DNA from: CAYFSS01 sp964345975
Lineage (GTDB): Bacteria > Bacillota > Clostridia > Saccharofermentanales > Fastidiosipilaceae
Direction of reading: 5' to 3'
Length of the DNA stretch: 64,000 nt
Assembly: GCA_964345975.1 (NCBI GenBank)
Contig: CAYFSS010000006.1
Span: forward strand, 23,204-87,203
Position 1 is the first letter of the stretch. Each line of letters starts with the position of its first letter. A program made the position numbers and the translations under genes. Positions 1-8,929 of the stretch are shown here, piece by piece. Under the pieces are notes generated by a model. It saw only the letters and a program-made list of their open reading frames with translations. It had not been told where the DNA came from and did not search any database.

Positions 1-756
1 GTTCAGCGAAGTCGCAGCATCGAAATCGTACTGCTCGGTCATCGGCTCACGGGGTTTAGGTTCGATGTAGAAATCACCCTCGAAGCCGATCTTGCGCCCG
101 TAATCGCGCACCATCGTCATGAGAGCTGCCATGTTGTCCTGCTCCAGACCGATATCGGTATTGAGCAGCGTCTCATAGCCTTCGCGACCACCCCAGAAGA
201 CATAGCCTGTGCCGCCGAGTTTGACGGTCAGTTCCAGAGCCTTCTTCACCTGCTGAGCAGCGAAAGCATAGACATCAAAGGACGGTGAAGTGCCCGCTCC
301 ATTCATATAGCGTGGATTGGTAAAGAGGTTTGCAGTACCCCAGAGGAGTTTGATACCGGTCTTATCCATGAGACCCTGGATGTGATCGGTCACAGCATCG
401 AGACGCGCATTGGTCTCTTCAATCGTGTCACCTTCATCGACGATGTCGCGGTCATGGAAGCAGAAGTATTCGATCTGAAGCTTCTCCATCAATTCAAAGG
501 CTGCATCTGCCTTGGCTTTCGCTTCCGCTACGGGGTCACCTGCTTCGCCATAGGTCTTCTCCCATGTCTCGACACCGAACATGTCACGTCCACCGGCCAC
601 CATCGTATGCCAATAGCTCATTGCAAACTTCAAATGCTCAGCCATCGTCTTGCCGAGAATGACTTCATCAGGATTATAGAACTTGAAGCTTAGGGGGTTC
701 TTGCTATCAGCACCCTCGTATTCAATCTTTGGTACATTGGGGAAAAATTGACTCAT
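1..756 (-). CDS. xylA: Xylose isomerase, N-terminal 252 residues (cut by window edge)
   Basis: Interconverts D-xylose and D-xylulose (EC 5.3.1.5), the first step of xylose catabolism in the cytoplasm. I translated the minus strand directly; the frame is open from the ATG at 756 to base 1. Family motifs are present: FCFHDRD with the catalytic His at residue 101 (the E. coli number), the WGGREGYE signature and the EPKPxEP metal-ligand segment near the cut end. A good ribosome binding site (AGAGAGGG) lies about 8 nt before the ATG. The gene diverges from the ROK regulator at 944 and has a XylR-like operator in its promoter. The missing C-terminal part (about 185 residues) lies beyond the left edge. 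Identity is very secure. Confidence 0.95.
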   Translation of the reverse strand, partial: MSQFFPNVPKIEYEGADSKNPLSFKFYNPDEVILGKTMAEHLKFAMSYWHTMVAGGRDMFGVETWEKTYGEAGDPVAEAKAKADAAFELMEKLQIEYFCFHDRDIVDEGDTIEETNARLDAVTDHIQGLMDKTGIKLLWGTANLFTNPRYMNGAGTSPSFDVYAFAAQQVKKALELTVKLGGTGYVFWGGREGYETLLNTDIGLEQDNMAALMTMVRDYGRKIGFEGDFYIEPKPREPMTEQYDFDAATSLN

Positions 757-814
757 TGAAAAGCCCTCTCTTTGTTTATGGCAGCGGTCTGAGGTATCGA
801 TCCGCGCATCAATC

Positions 815-841
815 AACTTTGTTTGTTTTGCTAACAAAGTT
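815..841. promoter_or_regulatory. XylR-like operator (inverted repeat) between xylA and the ROK regulator
   Basis: AACTTTGTT at 815-823 is exactly inverted as AACAAAGTT at 833-841, with a 9-bp spacer. This resembles the known Bacillus XylR operator (half-sites of the GTTTGTT / AACAAAC type). It overlaps the downstream edge of the xylA promoter, where a repressor would block transcription. The divergent ROK protein is the obvious ligand; that pairing is inference from position and family. Confidence 0.8.
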
Positions 842-870
842 AAGTTATCATCGTGTTGTAAGACTGTCAA
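842..870 (-). promoter_or_regulatory. Promoter of xylA
   Basis: Reading leftwards, a perfect -35 box TTGACA (plus-strand 865-870) is followed after 17 bp by a weak -10 TAACTT (842-847). The palindromic operator begins right at the -10 box, the usual layout of XylR-repressed genes. The weak -10 leaves the exact start point uncertain. Confidence 0.6.
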
Positions 871-943
871 GCTCAAGAAAGCAGATCGTATTTCTATGAT
901 ATTTCTGAAGAAGGAGAAAGTTTAATCTGCTAAACTACCCCGC

Positions 944-2137
944 ATGGAAGCAATCTTGACCCAAAGCATACGCGAACGTAATCGTCATCTCATTCTGGAG
1001 ATCATCAATCGTCAGGAAATGATCAGTCGCGCCGATATCGCCCGGGAAAGTAGCCTGAACAAGGCTTCTGTCTCCGAGATCGTCGCAGAACTTCTCGAGG
1101 ATCATTTGATCGAAGAAGCACCGGCAGCCAAGAGCTCCGGAGGTCGACGTCCTATTCCCCTTCGTCTCACCAAGCAACGCTATGTTGCCTTGGCCTGTGA
1201 TATCAATCCGAGGGAGATTCGCCTAGCCATGGGATATAACGATGGGAGCTTTGCTCTCCGTCGAAGCTTACAAACGCAAGTGAAGCGAAGAAATATCCTC
1301 CCAATCTTAGAAGAAGCAATCGCTGCCCTCCTGGATAGTTATCATGAACTCTTTCCCAACGAAGAAGAGCCTATCCCGACCCTTTGCGCGATTACCCTCT
1401 CTATCTATGGTGTGGTGGCAAATAACGAGATTCAATTCACACCTTATTACGACCTGGGCAGGCTGGATCTCGCAACACCCTTGAGCGAACGCTTCGGTGT
1501 CCCGGTCTTGCTCATGAACGAAGCAGACCTCGCAGCAAATGGCGAATGGGCAACGCGCGGACCGTTGCGAGATCTTCTAAGTCTTAAAATCCGGGAAGGG
1601 ATCGGTTTGGGTATCGTGCTTCAAGGCGAGCGCGAACACGGTGCAAATGGTTTCGCAGGCGAATTCGGTCATAGTATCCTCGTCCCTCAAGGAATCCGTT
1701 GTCCCTGTGGCAATAGAGGCTGCCTGGAGCAATATTTATCGGAGTCTGCGCTCTTGGAAGCCTATGCTGAATCTTTGCCCAAGCGCCGGGCCAATTTGCG
1801 AGACCTCTTACGTTCATGGGAGGAGGGTGACCCTGCAACGCTTCGTTTAATGGAAGCCTACGAGTCTTATCTGGCGGTGAGTCTCAATAACCTCATCCGT
1901 CTCTTCGACCCTCGCTACATCATCTTGAATTCACGCGTTGCCCCACATATCCCGGACTTCGTCGAAAGGCTCTATGCAGGGATTCAATGTGAGATTCCTT
2001 CCAAATGTGAGTTTGTCTTGTCAGAATTAGGGGATGAAGCCAGTCTCTTAGGAGGTTTTGCCCTCGCTTTCGAACATAGTTATGGGATCGGGCACTTCTT
2101 CTTCTCGACACCGAGAGCTGAGCATGCATCGTCCTAA
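944..2137 (+). CDS. ROK-family transcriptional repressor, XylR-like
   Basis: 397 residues, the normal length of a ROK repressor. Residues about 10-65 form a winged helix-turn-helix (ISRADIARESSLNKASVSEIV); the rest is the ROK sugar-kinase-like fold. The zinc motif CPCGNRGCLE lies near residue 250 and is preceded by the typical GEFGH segment. Position, divergent from xylA across a XylR-like operator, argues for a xylose-responsive repressor. The only nearby purine-rich stretch (AAGGAG at 911) is about 28 nt upstream of the ATG, and in-frame stops exclude an earlier start, so translation may be weak or leaderless-like. Family certain; xylose specificity inferred. Confidence 0.88.
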   Translation: MEAILTQSIRERNRHLILEIINRQEMISRADIARESSLNKASVSEIVAELLEDHLIEEAPAAKSSGGRRPIPLRLTKQRYVALACDINPREIRLAMGYNDGSFALRRSLQTQVKRRNILPILEEAIAALLDSYHELFPNEEEPIPTLCAITLSIYGVVANNEIQFTPYYDLGRLDLATPLSERFGVPVLLMNEADLAANGEWATRGPLRDLLSLKIREGIGLGIVLQGEREHGANGFAGEFGHSILVPQGIRCPCGNRGCLEQYLSESALLEAYAESLPKRRANLRDLLRSWEEGDPATLRLMEAYESYLAVSLNNLIRLFDPRYIILNSRVAPHIPDFVERLYAGIQCEIPSKCEFVLSELGDEASLLGGFALAFEHSYGIGHFFFSTPRAEHASS

Positions 2138-2214
2138 GAATAGAACAATACAAACATTAAAAAGCCCCACGTCCCATCAGACTTCTGACCTCACGTTTGA
2201 ATGGAGATCCACGC

Positions 2215-2727
2215 ATGCGCAAGATCCTTGTCATTGGCTCCCCCGGGAGCGGTAAGAGTACTTTTTCACTCCGTCTGAGCGACAACCTCCGGATCCCCGT
2301 CTATCACCTGGATAACTACTTCTGGAAAGCCGACAAAACCATCATCGATCGGGAGACGTTCCTTCACGATGTCCAAGCGATCTTGCTCGAAGATTGCTGG
2401 ATCATCGACGGGAACTATGGCTCTTCCATGGCAATGCGCTTGCATTATTCCGATACGGTCATCTTCTTAGACTACGATGTGGAGACCTGTCTGGAAGGAA
2501 TCGTTTCACGCGTTGGCAAGGTCCGCGTCGATATTCCATGGGTGGAAGAGGTCCTTGATCCCGAGTTCTACGAATACGTACGCACCTTCCCAACAGAACA
2601 TCGTCCGGCGATCCTGGACGTCCTGAAAGAACACGAAGATCAAGAAATCATCACACTCAAGAACAGAGATGAAGGAAAGGTCTTTCTCCAAGCCTTAGAA
2701 ACGAAACATGGATCCGTCGACGAATGA
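2215..2727 (+). CDS. P-loop adenylate-kinase-like protein (FlaR/topology-modulation family)
   Basis: 170 residues. A Walker A loop GSPGSGKST sits at residues 7-15, followed by the YHLDNYFW segment and the WIIDGNYGSSM motif typical of the small AAA_17/FlaR-type kinases often annotated as DNA topology modulation protein. The true substrate of this family is unknown. I chose the ATG at 2215 because GGAG lies 8 nt upstream and the Walker A loop then sits at the usual distance; an in-frame ATG at 2197 is possible. It follows the ROK gene by 77 bp but shows no functional link to xylose. Confidence 0.75.
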   Translation: MRKILVIGSPGSGKSTFSLRLSDNLRIPVYHLDNYFWKADKTIIDRETFLHDVQAILLEDCWIIDGNYGSSMAMRLHYSDTVIFLDYDVETCLEGIVSRVGKVRVDIPWVEEVLDPEFYEYVRTFPTEHRPAILDVLKEHEDQEIITLKNRDEGKVFLQALETKHGSVDE

Positions 2728-2834
2728 AAAGATGCGAATGCATCGCCAGCCGGCTAAGGAAACGTAGATCTAACCAAGCACAGAGCATTGGATTGGGCTT
2801 TTGTGCCTAAAGAAGCAGACATTGCTTGGGAGTG

Positions 2835-3944
2835 TTAGCCGATCGCCCACAGATTTGAGACCGGAGTAATCTCTTCGAAGGACCACTTGCGGAGGGTATT
2901 CTCCAAAGAATTTGGATCGTTGACGATATAGCCTTCTTCATCGTAATCGACAATGACAATGAAGTGACCTACAAAGGTGAAGGGACCCGGACCGATCGAG
3001 ACAAGAATAATCTTTCCCTCATCGAGCGCTTGATTCACGGAAGCTTGGTCATAGGCTAGGTTCGTGACACCAACCCCATACACGCCGGGCAATCGATCCA
3101 CAAAAGCCCACGCAGTCCCCCAAGGCCCCACATCATCCGGACCGGCATGCGAGATAACTTCTACCGGAGAGATGAATTCCCCCGTCACGCCACTGAGCGC
3201 CATGGACAAGCTCACCGGTACACAACCGTTAAGCATGAGGAAACTCGTGCCATAGTCATCAGCAGCCCAGCGCTTATCCCATTGGAGAAAGAAAGGTGCA
3301 GGACGATTGAGTTCTATGCTTTCTCCCATATCAAGGATCGGATCAGGTTGATCATTGCTAAGACTTGAACCCTGACCGTTCTGTGTCTGATTCTCGCTCC
3401 CCTGAATCGCATCATCTTCTTCCAAGATATCCAGCACAGGTCCAATGGTCATTGGGTTATTACCGGCTAAACGAAGAAGTGAATACCGTATCGATTCCGT
3501 ACTATCGACGGGAAGTTCGAGGAGCTTATTGGCACGAGGATCTTTCTCAGCATAGATCGCAAGGTTTGCCTTCAGGACATCGATATCCTCCGTGCGAACC
3601 ACACCCTCATAGTCATTGAGTTGAGTATAGCCCTCATCATCGATGTGATCGTTGTACGTTCGATAGGGATCCTGTGTTGGTTCGGGTATGGGGGGTTCTG
3701 GCAAGGGTGGTTCTGGCACTTGTTCTTCGACTTGCATATCATCACCTACGGCTTCACCTTGGGCTGAAGTGGCTGAATTCTCATGCTCAGCCGAAAGATC
3801 GATATGGACGATTCGGACATTGGTATCTGCTTCACGACGCTCACTCACACGATTAGAAATGAAGCGAACGAGAAGGAATATCCCTGTTGCAATCAAGATG
3901 AGGATCAGTGCGAAGATGAGTCTATTTCTATGATGACGGCGCAT
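2835..3944 (-). CDS. Membrane-anchored C39-like cysteine peptidase
   Basis: 369 residues. One N-terminal transmembrane segment (about residues 7-28) and little before it indicate a type II anchored or secreted protein. A Glu/Pro-rich spacer (PEPPLPEPPIPEP) at about residues 80-95 links it to a C-terminal papain-like Peptidase_C39_2 domain. There, LNGCVPVSLSMALSG holds the likely catalytic Cys, VGHFIVIVDYD the His, and VNDPNS the Asp/Asn. The start at 3944 is preferred because AAAGGA is 6 nt upstream; a start at 3971 would add nine residues before the membrane segment. Substrate unknown; cell-wall or bacteriocin-related processing would be guesses. It converges with the P-loop gene. Confidence 0.75.
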   Translation of the reverse strand: MRRHHRNRLIFALILILIATGIFLLVRFISNRVSERREADTNVRIVHIDLSAEHENSATSAQGEAVGDDMQVEEQVPEPPLPEPPIPEPTQDPYRTYNDHIDDEGYTQLNDYEGVVRTEDIDVLKANLAIYAEKDPRANKLLELPVDSTESIRYSLLRLAGNNPMTIGPVLDILEEDDAIQGSENQTQNGQGSSLSNDQPDPILDMGESIELNRPAPFFLQWDKRWAADDYGTSFLMLNGCVPVSLSMALSGVTGEFISPVEVISHAGPDDVGPWGTAWAFVDRLPGVYGVGVTNLAYDQASVNQALDEGKIILVSIGPGPFTFVGHFIVIVDYDEEGYIVNDPNSLENTLRKWSFEEITPVSNLWAIG

Positions 3945-4523
3945 CCATGGTCCTTTCCACATACGACACATCCCGTTCTATAGGTTCAGGAAGGTTCGTG
4001 GATAGATAATGCATCAATAAAGTAAAGAGCCTACCAAGATCCGGCAAGCTTCTGCTTGCCTCATCCATCACATCATGATGCAGATAGGTCTTGATAAACC
4101 TAGACCATCTTAACTCAATCAAGTTCAAGAGGATAGAATCGACGGACGTCTTTCGTGCTTAGCACGAATAACTGTAAGGTGGAGCACAAAAATTTTCGTC
4201 ATTTTATGAACTGCGTTTAAAAGCCTTTATGATCTATCTTATCTTTCCCCATACTCCATCGAAATACAGATTTAAACACTCAACAAGCTCAAATGCTTAT
4301 GTTTAATTTTTATAGAAGCTGGTAGGCTTGTCTCCGAATAATGATGAATATTCTGGTGGACAGAAAATGTACTCATCCAGATAAAATGCTGGAATTTAAT
4401 GTCCTGAACTAAAACTATACAATCTACTTCCCCACTAAAATATATTAGAAAGAATCGACCCGGATCATGCCGGGTCGATTCTGAACAAGAACATTAAATC
4501 GATAGTTCAAGTAATTGTGATGC
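3945..4523. other. Intergenic stretch with small hairpins, no gene recognised
   Basis: About 580 bp without a convincing gene. It holds two perfect short hairpins, GGCAAGC/GCTTGCC at 4043-4060 and TTCGTGC/GCACGAA around 4151-4167, then AT-rich sequence, then the terminator at 4451-4482. A 66-codon TTG-initiated frame overlapping the peptidase start lacks a ribosome binding site and was not called. Confidence 0.5.
4451..4482 (-). terminator. Rho-independent-type terminator of the sugar ABC operon
   Basis: A perfect 13-bp stem (AGAATCGACCCGG with its complement, 6-nt loop) lies about 40 bp beyond the stop of the last permease gene. On the minus strand the stem is followed by a T-rich TTTCTAATATATTTT run. 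Confidence 0.8.
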
Positions 4524-5360
4524 TTACATCTTCAAACCTTCTGTGCTTATTCCTTCAACCAGTTCTTTCTGTCCCGCAAGGAAGAGAGTGAAGATAGGTA
4601 TAATTGAAATGGTCGACATTGCAAGAATTGCACCCCAATCTGTACCTGCTGTCGGATCAGCATAGAGCTTCAGTGCAACTGAAACTGTATAGATAGAAGG
4701 CTTATCCAGATAGAGTAAGGCTCCTAAGAAGTCATCCCATTTCCACATAAATGAAAGGATAGCTGCTGTTACCAAGGGTGCCTTCAAGAGAGGGAAAACT
4801 ATCCGGAAGTAGACTCCAAAGGTTGAACAGCCATCGATCCTGGCTGATTGGTCCAATTCGCGAGGAATCGCATAAATGAATTGGACAATCATGAAAACAA
4901 AATAAGCTTGAGCAAAGAAATTCGGTAGAACCAAGGGTAGAATTGTACCTACCCAACCTATTTTATTATAAATAACGTACTGTGGAATCATGATAATCTG
5001 ATATGGAAGCATGATGGTCATGAGCATGACAGCAAACCAGAAACTACGTCCACGGAACTGAAGACGGGCAAAACCAAAGGCAACGAAAGGAGATGTAAGT
5101 ACAGTTCCTAACGTGGCTAAGCCGGCGATGAGCAAAGAATTTAGTAAAAATCTGCCGAACGCATATCCTGAGAAACCTTGCCAGCCAATTATATAGTTCT
5201 CGAAAGTAGGACGAGCTGTAAGTAATGAAGCTGCATTGGAGAAGATCTCCTCCGAAGGCTTGATGGATGATGCTATCATCCACAACAAAGGATAGATCAT
5301 CGCGATTCCTAAAATAGCAATCAGAGTTTTACGTAAGAAGGATTGATTCAAATTCCCCAT
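4524..5360 (-). CDS. Sugar ABC transporter permease, MalG/CUT1 type
   Basis: 278 residues with about six transmembrane helices and the binding-protein-dependent transport signature (QSARIDGCSTFGVYFRIVFPLL, about residues 185-206) that contacts the ATPase. The start at 5360 has GGGAG 7 nt upstream and lies 11 bp after the previous gene; the longer reading from 5456 would add a non-homologous tail. It is the last gene of a three-gene operon (binding protein, MalF type, MalG type). No ATPase gene is present, so a shared MsmX-type ATPase encoded elsewhere is probable. Substrate: an oligosaccharide, not determinable here. Confidence 0.88.
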   Translation of the reverse strand: MGNLNQSFLRKTLIAILGIAMIYPLLWMIASSIKPSEEIFSNAASLLTARPTFENYIIGWQGFSGYAFGRFLLNSLLIAGLATLGTVLTSPFVAFGFARLQFRGRSFWFAVMLMTIMLPYQIIMIPQYVIYNKIGWVGTILPLVLPNFFAQAYFVFMIVQFIYAIPRELDQSARIDGCSTFGVYFRIVFPLLKAPLVTAAILSFMWKWDDFLGALLYLDKPSIYTVSVALKLYADPTAGTDWGAILAMSTISIIPIFTLFLAGQKELVEGISTEGLKM

Positions 5361-5371
5361 AAAATATCTCC

Positions 5372-6286
5372 CTATTCCGATTCCCGATGAACCCAGAACT
5401 TTGACGTAGCAAAGATCAAGGCTGTCACAATAGAGAGAATGACTAACATTAACCATGCCATAGCTGAACCATAGCCCATCTCGTAAAACGTAAAGGAACG
5501 TCTATGCATATAAACAGCATAGAATAAAGTGGAATTAAGAGGTCTACCATTAGTGATGATGTAGCCCTGAGTAAACGTTGTGAATGCATTAATCATCTGT
5601 TGGATCAGATTGAAGAAAATCATTGGCGTAAGCAAAGGTAGAGTGACCTTGAAGAAAGTGCGGATTCTTCCTGCTCCATCGACCTTCGCCGCTTCCAGAT
5701 ATGTAGAAGGTATCTGTTTCAAACCGGATAAGAAAACTAACATTGAGGAGCCAAATTGCCATACTGATAACAAAATCAGAGCCCAAATAGCCGTAGACGG
5801 TTGACTTAGCCAACCTATGTCAGTATGAATACCGATCCGACCCAGTAGACTGTTCAAAACACCGTCACCGGCAAATAAACGAATCCATACAACGGAAATA
5901 GCAACACTGCTTCCAAGGATCGACGGTAAATAGTAAACCGAACGAAAAAAACGAGTAAAGCGATCATTCTTGAAGAATATAACAGCCACCGCCAATGCCA
6001 TGATCAGCTTTAAAGGAACCGAAGCTACAACATAGTAAAGTGTTACACGGATACTCTTCAAAAAGATGGGATCCATCGTAAACATTCGCTTAAAGTTCTC
6101 AAGACCAATAAAGACCGGAGCTGAAAGGATGTCATATCTGGTAAAGGACAGGTACAAAGAAACCAACATCGGAATCAGAGAAAACAGTAGAAACCCTAGA
6201 ATGAAAGGTCCAATGAAAATATAGCCCGTAAGCAATTCCAGTCGCCTTCTCCTAATAATATTTTGTGACATATTCTGTTTATTCAT
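5372..6286 (-). CDS. Sugar ABC transporter permease, MalF/CUT1 type
   Basis: 304 residues, six predicted transmembrane helices, and the EAA loop (YLEAAKVDGAGRIRTFFKVTLPLL, about 200-223). The ATG at 6286 is preferred, with AAGG 6 nt upstream. It partners with the MalG-type permease 11 bp downstream and with the binding protein encoded upstream. A strong hairpin separates it from the binding-protein gene, a common arrangement that keeps binding-protein mRNA more abundant than permease mRNA. Confidence 0.88.
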   Translation of the reverse strand: MNKQNMSQNIIRRRRLELLTGYIFIGPFILGFLLFSLIPMLVSLYLSFTRYDILSAPVFIGLENFKRMFTMDPIFLKSIRVTLYYVVASVPLKLIMALAVAVIFFKNDRFTRFFRSVYYLPSILGSSVAISVVWIRLFAGDGVLNSLLGRIGIHTDIGWLSQPSTAIWALILLSVWQFGSSMLVFLSGLKQIPSTYLEAAKVDGAGRIRTFFKVTLPLLTPMIFFNLIQQMINAFTTFTQGYIITNGRPLNSTLFYAVYMHRRSFTFYEMGYGSAMAWLMLVILSIVTALIFATSKFWVHRESE

Positions 6287-6303
6287 AGGCAACCTTAAAT
6301 GAT

Positions 6304-6332
6304 CTACAGATCCTCATGGAGAGGATCTGTAG
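6304..6332 (-). promoter_or_regulatory. Intercistronic hairpin between binding protein and permease genes
   Basis: A perfect 12-bp stem (CTACAGATCCTC and its complement) with a 5-nt loop lies in the 66-bp gap between the two genes. No T-run follows on the minus strand, so it is more likely an mRNA-stabilising or attenuating hairpin than a full terminator, as known for malE-malF. Confidence 0.7.
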
Positions 6333-6352
6333 TTATGAGTCAATTAAACCAA

Positions 6353-7642
6353 TTATCTTTGAGCACGTTCGAGTGCCGCATTGGATTCCATAATAAGTGC
6401 CTCAGCTGCATCTTCAGGAGTCATCTCTCCGTACCGCACCAAGCTGGTGTAATCATCAACGAGAGTCATTACTTCAGTTGAACCTGCAGGATACGGAGGA
6501 TCAAAAGGCACTGCAACTTCCTCAACTTCACTGATGTATTCAAAGATCTTCTTTTGAACATCACTTACCTTAGGAGCCAAATATTCACGCATTTTATTCG
6601 AAACAGGCACGCCACGTTCGGCTAGAAGGTGATCCTGAGCAGTCTCATCATTGGTGAACATATCAATCATCATGACCGCCTCATCCTGAAGCTCTGACTG
6701 TGTTGTAACACTGAAGAACATAGACGGTCTCAAGTACATACTTTCACTCGGTGCGTCCGGAATCTGAGGGAACATTCTTAGCTCAAGTGAAAGTCCAGAA
6801 GCTCCTTCAATTGCGTCCAACTGATTAGAACCACCAGGGAAATAATTCCATGAATCGCCTGTAGCAATAGAAGTATTTTCAACACCTGCAGTTACTTCAT
6901 GTTGGAGCTGATCAAGAGAAACAGCCCATTCAGAATCGACAAAATCTTTCTGGTATTGGAAATAACGCGTAAGTGTCTCTTTACTAACACCAAGCTCAGG
7001 AGCATCATCTGCAAAGAGTTGTTCACCGACATCACGGGCCATCATTTGTATGGTTCCATTTCCGGCCGGTAGATAAGCAGTCTTGCCTGTGGCGTCATAG
7101 ATTTTCTGGCTCATCTCAAAGATGTCTTCATAGCTAAAACGCATAGGCACTTCGACATCAGCTTCAGAAGCATACTCGGGATTTATGATCATCGTCATTG
7201 CATTGAGTCCAGAACACAATGCGAATAGCGAACCATCAAACATACCAGTTTGGAGGACACTATCACTTACATTCGAGACATCCAACTTACCCTCTTCAAT
7301 AAAAGGATCTAGATTAACTAAGAGATCTCTTGAATGATATTGGCCGATATACTGATTATCCTGTTGAATAACGTCAGGCAGATTACTTCCTGCAGCCTGC
7401 GTAGCTAGTCTGTCCCAGTATCCACTCCAGTCCAGGAACTCACTTTCTACTTTGATACTAGGATTCTGCTCCATAAAATACTTAAGCATAGCCTCAGTAG
7501 TATCATTTCTTTTCTGATTCCCCCACCATGCAACTCGCAAAGTCACTTCTTCTGTGTCTTCGGCAAGCATCATGTTCCCTGGAACAATGAATACAGTCAG
7601 AGCGAGTAGAAGTGCTAATACTAAAATGAGTTTCCTTTTCAT
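6353..7642 (-). CDS. Extracellular sugar-binding protein of the CUT1 ABC system
   Basis: 429 residues. An N-terminal signal peptide (MKRKLILVLALLLALTVFIV) ends near residue 28; there is no lipobox Cys, so anchoring is not evident. The mature part starts TEEVTLRVAWWGNQKRND, typical of solute-binding family 1. The ATG at 7642 follows GAGAGG by 8 nt; the longer reading from 7678 would bury the signal peptide. First gene of the operon with the two permeases. Ligand not predictable from sequence. Confidence 0.88.
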   Translation of the reverse strand: MKRKLILVLALLLALTVFIVPGNMMLAEDTEEVTLRVAWWGNQKRNDTTEAMLKYFMEQNPSIKVESEFLDWSGYWDRLATQAAGSNLPDVIQQDNQYIGQYHSRDLLVNLDPFIEEGKLDVSNVSDSVLQTGMFDGSLFALCSGLNAMTMIINPEYASEADVEVPMRFSYEDIFEMSQKIYDATGKTAYLPAGNGTIQMMARDVGEQLFADDAPELGVSKETLTRYFQYQKDFVDSEWAVSLDQLQHEVTAGVENTSIATGDSWNYFPGGSNQLDAIEGASGLSLELRMFPQIPDAPSESMYLRPSMFFSVTTQSELQDEAVMMIDMFTNDETAQDHLLAERGVPVSNKMREYLAPKVSDVQKKIFEYISEVEEVAVPFDPPYPAGSTEVMTLVDDYTSLVRYGEMTPEDAAEALIMESNAALERAQR

Positions 7643-8200
7643 CAGTGCATCCTCTCTTTTCATTAATTGTTTATACATATCTTTAGATTACGATACAGAT
7701 CATCACATATTCTAATCTCTATGTCTAGATGGGTACATCTTTTTCTCGACAACTTAGATCCCAAATACTCCAAAAACCATATGCTGATATATCCAAAATT
7801 TTCAGAACAATACTCACAATTTAAAACCGTTGAAAGTTTTTCGATATCAGCTTTACTTCATGATGAAGTTGATTAGCAACACAGTCCATTCTTATTCAAC
7901 TTAATCTTTCAAATCATGAATAGTCTTCGGAAATTGCTCATACCTTCATTTCAAACTCGGAGTTCTAACGATCTTCAAGACGTCTTGAATGAATCAACCT
8001 TGCATACAGACTCACGCAATAAAGAGATTCCGATCACAATTATTTCCATTCTTATTCCTAAGAACCTACGTTTTAATCATTTATTCATGAATAAAGGCCT
8101 TGACTTTATCATCTCTATGTATGATTATTCATCAATCGATGAAACTTCGATGTTCTACTCGCTGTTCTACTCGCTGCTTCGGCATGGACTTGGAGGAATT
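7643..8200. other. Divergent intergenic region between two ABC operons
   Basis: About 560 bp. An open frame from 7916 continues in phase into the amino-acid permease gene, but its upstream 95 codons have no permease character and the good ribosome binding site is at 8192. An imperfect direct repeat (GTTCTACTCGCTG twice, about 8152-8177) precedes the gene. A possible promoter is listed separately; no T-box or riboswitch was recognised. Confidence 0.5.
8100..8128 (+). promoter_or_regulatory. Possible promoter of the amino-acid ABC operon
   Basis: TTGACT (8100-8105), a 17-bp spacer, and GATTAT (8123-8128, four of six matches), about 70 bp upstream of the permease start. Reasonable but not strong. 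Confidence 0.4.
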
Positions 8201-8929
8201 ATGCAACTCAGCGCTAAGATCGTGATTGACTTCGGACGTATGCGCCCCTGGCTTGGCACCTTCCTGGAAGGAACAGGGATCACGCTTGTGCTCTCACTCG
8301 TCACCGTTGTCATGGGACTCGTCATAGGACTTGGTGTGACCTTCCTCAGGCGAAGCCGAATCAAGCCATTGAGTTTCATTGCCAAAACCTACACCTTAGT
8401 CATCCGTGGCACACCGCTCCTTCTTCAACTGTATATGTGGCTATACGCTTTTCCTCAACTAGGTTTACGGATCCCGGGCCTTCCCATTCCTTCATCTATC
8501 TTTGGTTCAAGAGAATTTGCCACCGCTATCGTTGCTCTCGGGATCAACTCCGGTGCTTATGTCGCAGAACTCCTTAGGGGTGGTCTGGATGCCGTCGATA
8601 AGGGGCAAACCGAAGCCGCAAGATCTCTTGGTTTGTCCAAGACTCAATCCATGCGTTATGTCGTCATCCCTCAGGCACTCCGCGTAATCCTCCCCGGACT
8701 CGGCAACGAATTCATCCAGATGATCAAGGAGAGTTCTATCGTATCAACCGTTGGTATCTTTGACATCATGTATGCCCAAACCATTGTGAAGAGTGCAACG
8801 TATGCCGTCTTTGAGCCGCTCATTATTGTTGCAGCAATCTACTTCGTCTTAACTTCCGGCCTCACATTTATCCTCAGCAAGTTGGAAAGGAAATTCAATG
8901 CCTATTCTAAGAACACAGAAACTGTCTAA
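8201..8929 (+). CDS. Polar amino-acid ABC transporter permease (HisM/GlnP type)
   Basis: 242 residues, normal for the family. Start chosen at 8201 because GGAGG lies at 8192-8196. It has about five transmembrane helices. The family loop GAYVAELLRGGLDAVDKGQTEAARSLG that docks on the ATPase is intact, and RGTPLLLQLYM precedes it. It overlaps the ATPase gene by 32 nt and is followed by a binding protein and an M20 hydrolase, so it serves uptake of an amino acid or short peptide derivative. A single permease gene implies a homodimeric channel. Confidence 0.92.
   Translation: MQLSAKIVIDFGRMRPWLGTFLEGTGITLVLSLVTVVMGLVIGLGVTFLRRSRIKPLSFIAKTYTLVIRGTPLLLQLYMWLYAFPQLGLRIPGLPIPSSIFGSREFATAIVALGINSGAYVAELLRGGLDAVDKGQTEAARSLGLSKTQSMRYVVIPQALRVILPGLGNEFIQMIKESSIVSTVGIFDIMYAQTIVKSATYAVFEPLIIVAAIYFVLTSGLTFILSKLERKFNAYSKNTETV

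Noticed and set aside
3928..4128. 66-codon minus frame upstream of the C39-like peptidase
   Set aside because: Starts with TTG without a ribosome binding site and overlaps the peptidase start by 17 nt; no family resemblance.
7916..8200. N-terminal 95-codon extension of the amino-acid permease
   Set aside because: Family proteins begin near 8201, where GGAGG is found; the upstream part has no conserved features.
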